From positions 22,778 to 86,777 of the forward strand of contig JAOZFH010000050.1 of the NCBI GenBank assembly GCA_027491415.1: 64,000 bases of DNA, in the 5' to 3' direction. This document shows, piece by piece, positions 60,301 through 64,000 of the stretch. Position 1 is the stretch's first letter; each line of letters opens with the position of its first letter. A program made the translations under genes and the position numbers. The DNA comes from Thermoproteota archaeon (GTDB taxonomy: Archaea > Korarchaeota > Korarchaeia > Korarchaeales > Korarchaeaceae). The notes beneath the pieces were generated by a model that was not told the DNA's origin, ran no database searches, and saw only the letters and a list, made by a program, of their open reading frames with translations.

Positions 60301-60603
60301 CTCTCGTTCAGGGTCTACGTGGTCCACCTCCAGGAGAAGTGGACCATGATATCGGTCGCGGAGCCGACCAGGGATAACTTGACGGCCAAGGACCTGGGCA
60401 TGGCCATAGGGGAGGCCTGCGGAGTGGTCGCGAGGTGGGACCCAGCCACCGGGAGGTACTACTCTTACCTGCCCGGCATCAGCCCTGACGACTATGACTT
60501 CCTCATCCTCAGGGGCTACGGCTACTTCGTCTTCTTGGGGTATCCGGCTCCGCTCGCGTGGATAGAGGGGCAAGAGAGCGTGAACAAGGAGGGGTGGGCG
60601 TGA
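57331..60603 (+). CDS. Secreted C25 (gingipain-like) cysteine peptidase with surface domains
   Basis: 1090 residues. Signal peptide (VLAASFILTLILVTTVAPAWA), a propeptide-like beta region (about 32-200), then the peptidase with H440 (FVNFAGHGDPNGW) and C480 (AIVVTMACMTARF), the gingipain-type catalytic pair. A calcium-type DSDGDGLYGELGEVDG precedes it (about 323-338). After it come a Pro linker, a carboxypeptidase-regulatory-like domain (YGHVTDSNGLPVGGATVSL), a flavodoxin/ThuA-like region (VLFVVDDDGSGQ) and a C-terminal beta domain. The ATG is leaderless. Its stop overlaps the next gene's ATG, so the two are coupled. Confidence 0.83.
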   Translation: MTAAPRCPVLAASFILTLILVTTVAPAWAADAPALETKSILVTLSPPEVHLKAVEGKYDLITIPGADLLIKPGYPILPCVTVTLTLPPGVELASVDVSAEYEVLEGKYRIAPGPEPRPLGPPWLNDTRLRYEAEPYPAVYSSMEFLPTENFTYSLHFGLNVETMRDATFLAVRLFPVKYSPALGEVRFAREMRVTVTYRVQKAPVQTYDKSLVIITNSTLLTAANDLAAARQAQGWSVLVVTTDGIDANYTGGDLQEEIRSFIADKRAEGYAFFLILGDADQVPVRLAYIPDGYDDSDNPDYSGDGSFVETDLYYSDLQGTWDSDGDGLYGELGEVDGVPDVLLGRLPASTLSEAQAMVSKVVNYSPDSSWFYRFLFVGTVTFDDALHPEGEYLNDVIEYQDLPDQYHWVKLYDQLNNLSPSSVQEQINTGYGFVNFAGHGDPNGWYSGPLYGYRTVYSSSWAASLNNSTAPAIVVTMACMTARFVDVDSIGEVFVKNPDGGAVAYFGATRVAWGYGGFYVDAGLAGKMDRLFVQELLSAVSSTDLWVGAAHSSAIAAYVLTLGISDVHDWKTVAEYGTLLGDPTLELLPSGVPPTPTPEPKLYGHVTDSNGLPVGGATVSLYNYDTGALLAQTTTGADGYYEIPRGSIPPVAARLRVSETPTTQGGVKTFYLVRDQFRVDMSVLAKGFPPNTVLFVVDDDGSGQVDVGVWPDEIAGVISSLGFNVVVYRESEYGEPTLDILLEAVAVFWHVGTYYGEAISASDADLLIQYVKRGGSLVVEGEDIAYDHGSDRFMTEVAHAVYEVDNADSAGIDVTLDHFLTSGLPASFTFNVTPPFPDGVSPHGGFEFLRYTGTPYSAAVAYDGIGGNGSRVVYFAFPLHYLNSTHRETLVRNAILWVLGGDSTTPVVLADLPHVLEGKIRVNLTVVHPDGISSVGYGVDGDPTTPTQVVDGSADEAREDVFIELGASSLAEGEHVLTIQVRGASGNLSLSFRVYVVHLQEKWTMISVAEPTRDNLTAKDLGMAIGEACGVVARWDPATGRYYSYLPGISPDDYDFLILRGYGYFVFLGYPAPLAWIEGQESVNKEGWA

Positions 60604-62219
60604 TGAAGTGGGTCACGGGGAAGGAGACCCTCAGGACCGCGCTGACCGCGTTGATCGCGGGCCTGCTGCTGGTCGGCTGGCTCCCCGGGGTGAGTCCGGC
60701 ACACGCCCAGGGGGTTCCGGCGGTGATCTACGGTTACGTATACATGCCCGACGGCTCCCCCGCCGAGGGCGCGAGCGTGACGGCCACGTGCGACAGCGAC
60801 TCGGGGTCGACGACGACCCGCTCGGACGGATACTACCAGATCACCCTGTCGATAGAGGGCACCCAGAATGTGAGGGTGTCGGCATCCAAGGACGGCCTGA
60901 CGGCCGTGAAGTACGTGAACGTGAACGAGGGCACGGGCTCCATTCGTGTCGACCTTACCCTCAAGAGCGAGTCCGGAGGCGGTGGCGGCGGGGGCGGTTG
61001 GACCGGAGGAGGAGTCTCATACGTCAGGATACTCGGGGTCACAGCTCGGGAGACCGCTATCGGTGACCAGGTTGAGATCCGGCTGAAGGTGCTGAACGAG
61101 GGAGATAAGGCCGCCGGGAACATACAGGTCCTGATCTATCTCGAGGACTGGACCCTCCTCGAGACCGTCGACGTCGGGACGACCATACCGGCCGGCTCAG
61201 AGAAGACCATCAAAGTCAGATTCGACTCTGAGCTCTTGGGCGAGGGGACGCACCACCTGATCCTGGTCCTGGTGACTTCTCAGGGCTCCGCGAAGGTCGA
61301 GGTAGACGTGAGCGTGGTCAGTAAGGCAGTCCTCGAGCTGTACCTCGTCGCCCCACAGCTGGTCGAGCCCGGCCGAGACGTGTGGGTCAACGGGACCGTG
61401 CGGAACGCCGGGAAGGTGACTGCCCGGGGAGTGAAGGTCAGGGTGACGCTGGCCGGGAGGACGGCGGCCTCCGCCTACCTTGGGGACCTCCCTCCGGGCC
61501 GAAGCGTGGACTTCTCCCTCCTGGTTAGGGTGCCCGAGAACGTGACCGGCACCGTTAGGCTGGAGGTCATCGTGACGGGGAGGCCAAACTTAGAGGTGAG
61601 GGAGGTTAGGGTGCTGACGGCAGCCTCCGCGGCCGGGGCGTCCGTCGCCTGCGCGGCCTTCGACGCCTCGGAGGGGTGGGACGCCCTGACCTGGGCGAGG
61701 TCGGCGGTGGATCTCGCCTCCAACCTCACGGGTACGGAAGAGGGGTTTGACAGACTGGTCGACCTTGAGGAGCTGCTTGAGCAGGCCGCCCGGGCCGCTC
61801 AGGCAGGAAACTGCTCGGGCGCCCAGGCAATCCTCGAATCGGTGCTAGGCGAGGCTGGGAAGGTGGCCGAGGAGGCCATGTCGCGCTCCGCCCAGTGGAT
61901 CGCAGGCGAGGCCGACAGGCTGGGGTCGCTCGGGGACCCAAGGGCCTCCGCTTTCTCCGAGGCGATAAGATCCCTGCTCGTTGCGTACGAGGCGTCAGAG
62001 TCCCCAGAGGTGAGGTTGAACCTCCTCTTGTCCGCGGCAAAGCTGATCTCCGCCGCAAACTCAGCGTTGGCCCCAGGGGGTGGGCAGACGGAGACGCCGC
62101 CTCCACAGACAGCAGAGCCCGAAGTCGGCGAGCCGTCCAGGGCGCACTCGCTGGTCATAATTGCAGTGTCTGCGGCCGCAGGGGCCGCATTGGGGATGCT
62201 CGCCGCCAAGAGGAGGTGA
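60603..62219 (+). CDS. Surface protein with carboxypeptidase-regulatory and CARDB-like domains
   Basis: About 538 residues. Signal peptide (LTALIAGLLLVGWLPGVSPAHAQ), a carboxypeptidase regulatory-like domain (VIYGYVYMPDGSPAEGASVT), a Gly-rich hinge (SGGGGGGGGWTGGG), then two CARDB-like sandwiches (VRILGVTARETAIGDQVEIRLKVLNEGDKAAG and VEPGRDVWVNGTVRNAGKVTARGVKV), an all-helical part (about 345-500) and a C-terminal membrane helix (VIIAVSAAAGAALGMLAAKRR). ATG 60603 overlaps the stop of the peptidase gene; the protein may be its surface partner. Confidence 0.75.
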   Translation: MKWVTGKETLRTALTALIAGLLLVGWLPGVSPAHAQGVPAVIYGYVYMPDGSPAEGASVTATCDSDSGSTTTRSDGYYQITLSIEGTQNVRVSASKDGLTAVKYVNVNEGTGSIRVDLTLKSESGGGGGGGGWTGGGVSYVRILGVTARETAIGDQVEIRLKVLNEGDKAAGNIQVLIYLEDWTLLETVDVGTTIPAGSEKTIKVRFDSELLGEGTHHLILVLVTSQGSAKVEVDVSVVSKAVLELYLVAPQLVEPGRDVWVNGTVRNAGKVTARGVKVRVTLAGRTAASAYLGDLPPGRSVDFSLLVRVPENVTGTVRLEVIVTGRPNLEVREVRVLTAASAAGASVACAAFDASEGWDALTWARSAVDLASNLTGTEEGFDRLVDLEELLEQAARAAQAGNCSGAQAILESVLGEAGKVAEEAMSRSAQWIAGEADRLGSLGDPRASAFSEAIRSLLVAYEASESPEVRLNLLLSAAKLISAANSALAPGGGQTETPPPQTAEPEVGEPSRAHSLVIIAVSAAAGAALGMLAAKRR

Positions 62220-62283
62220 TCCCCGCGCCCGGCTGAGCGCGCGTTATTCAGGTTGCCGGCGGGCCAGTCCTCCCGTCGTCGCC

Positions 62284-62327
62284 AACCACCCTCCGCGGGT
62301 TCCTCCCCCGACCCGCGGAGGGTGGTT
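62284..62327 (+). terminator. 17-bp perfect stem after the surface-protein gene
   Basis: Arms at 62284-62300 (from AACCACCC) and 62311-62327 (to GGGTGGTT) are perfectly complementary around a 10-nt loop. It is 65 bp after the stop at 62219 and before the subtilase promoter. No T-tract follows, so it may instead act in RNA stability or separation of the two units. Confidence 0.5.
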
Positions 62328-62341
62328 AGGTCAGACAACCT

Positions 62342-62369
62342 TACTACGTCCGTAGTACTTTTATTATAC
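62342..62369 (+). promoter_or_regulatory. Promoter of the subtilase gene with palindromic operator
   Basis: TACTACG (62342-62348), TC, CGTAGTA (62351-62357) is a perfect inverted repeat that touches the TATA box TTTTATTATAC (62359-62369). Transcription would start near 62390; AGGTG (62390-62394) precedes the TTG start at 62402. Confidence 0.6.
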
Positions 62370-62401
62370 GCCCTCAGAGCGGGCCCAGCAGGTGAAAAAT
62401 T

Positions 62402-64000
62402 TTGAAGAGAGGTCGCAGGACCCTGCTGTTCGTGGTGGCCGTCTTCTTCCTCACAATCCTGAGGATACCTGTGGCCGCCGCTCCAAAGGCGCCAGGGAAG
62501 CCGCAAGTTCAGATGATCGACCCGAAGTACTTCCAGGTCGAGTACGCCGGGTGGCCAGGCCCGGAGCCAGAGGCGGCGCTGAAGTTGCCCAGCGGTCCCC
62601 TCGCGCCCGATGAGCCCGACCTGGCGGGCATAAGGGCGCTCTACCCTGGAGACAAGGCCCGCGTCATAGTGCAGTTCGACGGGCCGATAATGCTCGAGTG
62701 GACGCAGGAGCTGGAGTCCATGGGGGCGGTGGTGGAGACCTACATCCCCGACAACGCCCTCCTCCTGACCGTCCCCAGCGACCTGGTCAACGAGCTGCTC
62801 GGCGTGGAGCACGTGAAATGGATAGGCCCGTTCAGGCCCGAGTACAAGATGACTCAGAGGACCGCCCTCCAGCTCGGCGCCGCCGGCGGGGATGTCCCGA
62901 TGCTGGTCAAGGGGTTCTCGGCCGACTCGCCGGAGGACCTCAGGAGGGCCGTCGAATCCGTCGGCGGGAGGGTGGTCAGAGAGCTGCCGATGAACGGGGC
63001 CTTCGTCGTCCTGCCGGCCGACGCGGTCGACGATTTGGCGCAGAGTGCGTACGTTCTCGCTCTGGACTTTCTAGAGCCGAAGTCCATAGTCGCCCCGAAG
63101 GTCCTCTCCGGGGAGGCGGCGCCTCTGGAGCACGTTGAGCCGGAGAACTACTGGGCGGGACAGGTCACGGGTTCCTACTGGCTGACTCGCCTCTGGGGGA
63201 TAAGTGGTGCAGGGATCACGGTCGCCGTGGGCGACACCGGCCTCGACATCGGGGACTCGGTCGGGGTCGACGACGACGGGGACGGGCTGGTGGACGAGGA
63301 TCCGGTGGAGCCGGGGTGCTGGATAAACAACGACGGGGACTACTTGATAAACGAGGACGACCCCGACGACGACAACGACGGGCTGGTGGACGAGGACCCG
63401 GTGAACGGCATAGACGATGACGGAGACGGCTATGTGGACGAGGATCCCGTTGCGGGCCTTGACGAGGACAACGACGGGCTCTTCGACGAGGACCCGGTGA
63501 ACGGGGCGGACGACGACGGGGACGGGCTTATCGACGAGGACCCCGCCGGGATAGACAACGACTTCGACGGGATGATAGACGAGGACCCGGTGGAGACCGC
63601 GCCGCCCTGCGCCGACGACGACGGGGACGGGCTGATAAACGAGGATCCGGCGGGGATAGACAACGACGGCGACGGGCTGATCAACGAGGACCCGTACGAC
63701 GACGACATGGATGGGAGGCTCAACGAAGACCCGCCGAACTACGGGGACAACGACGGAGACGGCCTCTTGGATGAGGATGGGATGTCCGACGACGCCGCGT
63801 GCGGCCTCCCGGACTTGGATGGGGACGGGTTCTGGTACATGGACGACGACGATGATGATGGCCTCTTCGACGAGGACTCGGTGAACGGAGCGGACGACGA
63901 CGGAGATGGCCTGGTGGACGAGGACCCGGCCGGGTGTGACAACGACGGGGACGGGCTGGTGGACGAGGACCCCGCTCCCTGCGAGGACGACGACGGAGAT
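62402..64000 (+). CDS. Secreted subtilisin-like protease (partial, runs off the window)
   Basis: From TTG 62402 an uninterrupted frame of at least 533 codons reaches the window edge. Signal peptide (LLFVVVAVFFLTILRIPVAAA in part), then an inhibitor-I9-like propeptide with two repeats (RVIVQFDGPIML..., MLVKGFSADSPED...), and the start of an S8 peptidase: YWLTRLWGISGAGITVAVGDTGLD, where the Asp of GDTGLD is the catalytic Asp. Directly after it comes a long Asp/Gly-rich calcium-type insertion (63267 to the edge). The catalytic His and Ser must lie beyond the window. Probably extracellular and calcium-dependent. Confidence 0.85.
   Translation, partial: MKRGRRTLLFVVAVFFLTILRIPVAAAPKAPGKPQVQMIDPKYFQVEYAGWPGPEPEAALKLPSGPLAPDEPDLAGIRALYPGDKARVIVQFDGPIMLEWTQELESMGAVVETYIPDNALLLTVPSDLVNELLGVEHVKWIGPFRPEYKMTQRTALQLGAAGGDVPMLVKGFSADSPEDLRRAVESVGGRVVRELPMNGAFVVLPADAVDDLAQSAYVLALDFLEPKSIVAPKVLSGEAAPLEHVEPENYWAGQVTGSYWLTRLWGISGAGITVAVGDTGLDIGDSVGVDDDGDGLVDEDPVEPGCWINNDGDYLINEDDPDDDNDGLVDEDPVNGIDDDGDGYVDEDPVAGLDEDNDGLFDEDPVNGADDDGDGLIDEDPAGIDNDFDGMIDEDPVETAPPCADDDGDGLINEDPAGIDNDGDGLINEDPYDDDMDGRLNEDPPNYGDNDGDGLLDEDGMSDDAACGLPDLDGDGFWYMDDDDDDGLFDEDSVNGADDDGDGLVDEDPAGCDNDGDGLVDEDPAPCEDDDGD
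63267..64000 (+). repeat. Asp-rich calcium-type tandem repeat within the subtilase gene
   Basis: About 245 codons made of imperfect repeats around D-D-D-G-D-G-L-(V/I)-D-E-D-P, at intervals of roughly 12-25 residues, with variable spacers such as VNG, AGIDN and APC. The D-x-D-x-D-G core is the calcium-binding loop of thrombospondin-type-3 and dockerin-like modules. The DNA is a GAC/GGG-rich minisatellite that continues past the window edge. Confidence 0.85.

Noticed and set aside
63267..64000. Regular repeat considered as a CRISPR array.
   Set aside because: Units are variable in length, have no unique spacers and are in frame with the subtilase, encoding calcium-type loops.

Overview
This window looks like a chromosomal piece of a GC-rich (roughly 60% or more) archaeon, probably thermophilic and from the Thermoproteota (TACK) side. 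The evidence is heavy AGG/AGA arginine use, many genes with a TATA-like box 22-30 nt upstream of an ATG/GTG/TTG start and no leader, a NurA-HerA pair, DUF504, HEPN-MNT and VapBC modules, PyrK/PyrD, an FprA-type flavodiiron protein and an archaeal-style two-subunit cytochrome bd (CydA plus a second CydA-like subunit, no CydB). The exact lineage cannot be read from this window. No rRNA, tRNA, CRISPR array or insertion sequence was recognised.

Layout. 0-10 kb: an N6-adenine DNA methyltransferase, a DUF4349 membrane protein, an MFS transporter, a tiny membrane protein, a PhoPQ-activated-type hydrolase, a HypE-like protein, a broken nucleotidyltransferase and a large secreted protein. 10.3-14.2 kb: a thiamine uptake operon (ThiB-ThiP-ThiQ) headed by a clear TPP riboswitch whose probable expression platform hides the thiB Shine-Dalgarno sequence. 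14-31 kb: an accessory stretch of secreted and membrane proteins, a HEPN-MNT pair, two VapBC pairs, a DUF3307-like/SatD pair, an operon of two paralogous membrane proteins plus a helix-turn-helix protein, and several decayed genes (nucleotidyltransferase, MFS, metallophosphoesterase, ArsR-like, pyroglutamyl peptidase). 31.5-34.7 kb: a pyrF-pyrE-pyrK-pyrD pyrimidine operon. 34.7-41.7 kb: an oxygen-handling group (peroxiredoxin, cytochrome bd, flavodiiron protein) with SfsA, DUF504 and a half-size EamA transporter. 41.7-64 kb: a secreted phospholipase-D/lamin-tail protein, a nurA-herA operon whose herA carries an intein exactly in the Walker A motif, a divergent CARF-like/HTH regulator, an APC permease, an MFS transporter, a DUF389 protein, three small membrane proteins, and an extracellular protease cluster (C25 gingipain-like peptidase, CARDB-type surface protein, and a subtilase that runs off the window).

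The features most worth attention are the HerA intein, the TPP riboswitch with its predicted ribosome-site switch, a long Asp-rich calcium-type repeat inserted right after the catalytic Asp of the subtilase, a palindromic element shared by the DUF4349 and DUF3160 promoters at the same spacing from TATA, and a set of perfect inverted repeats at the promoters of the SatD, VapBC, peroxiredoxin and subtilase genes.
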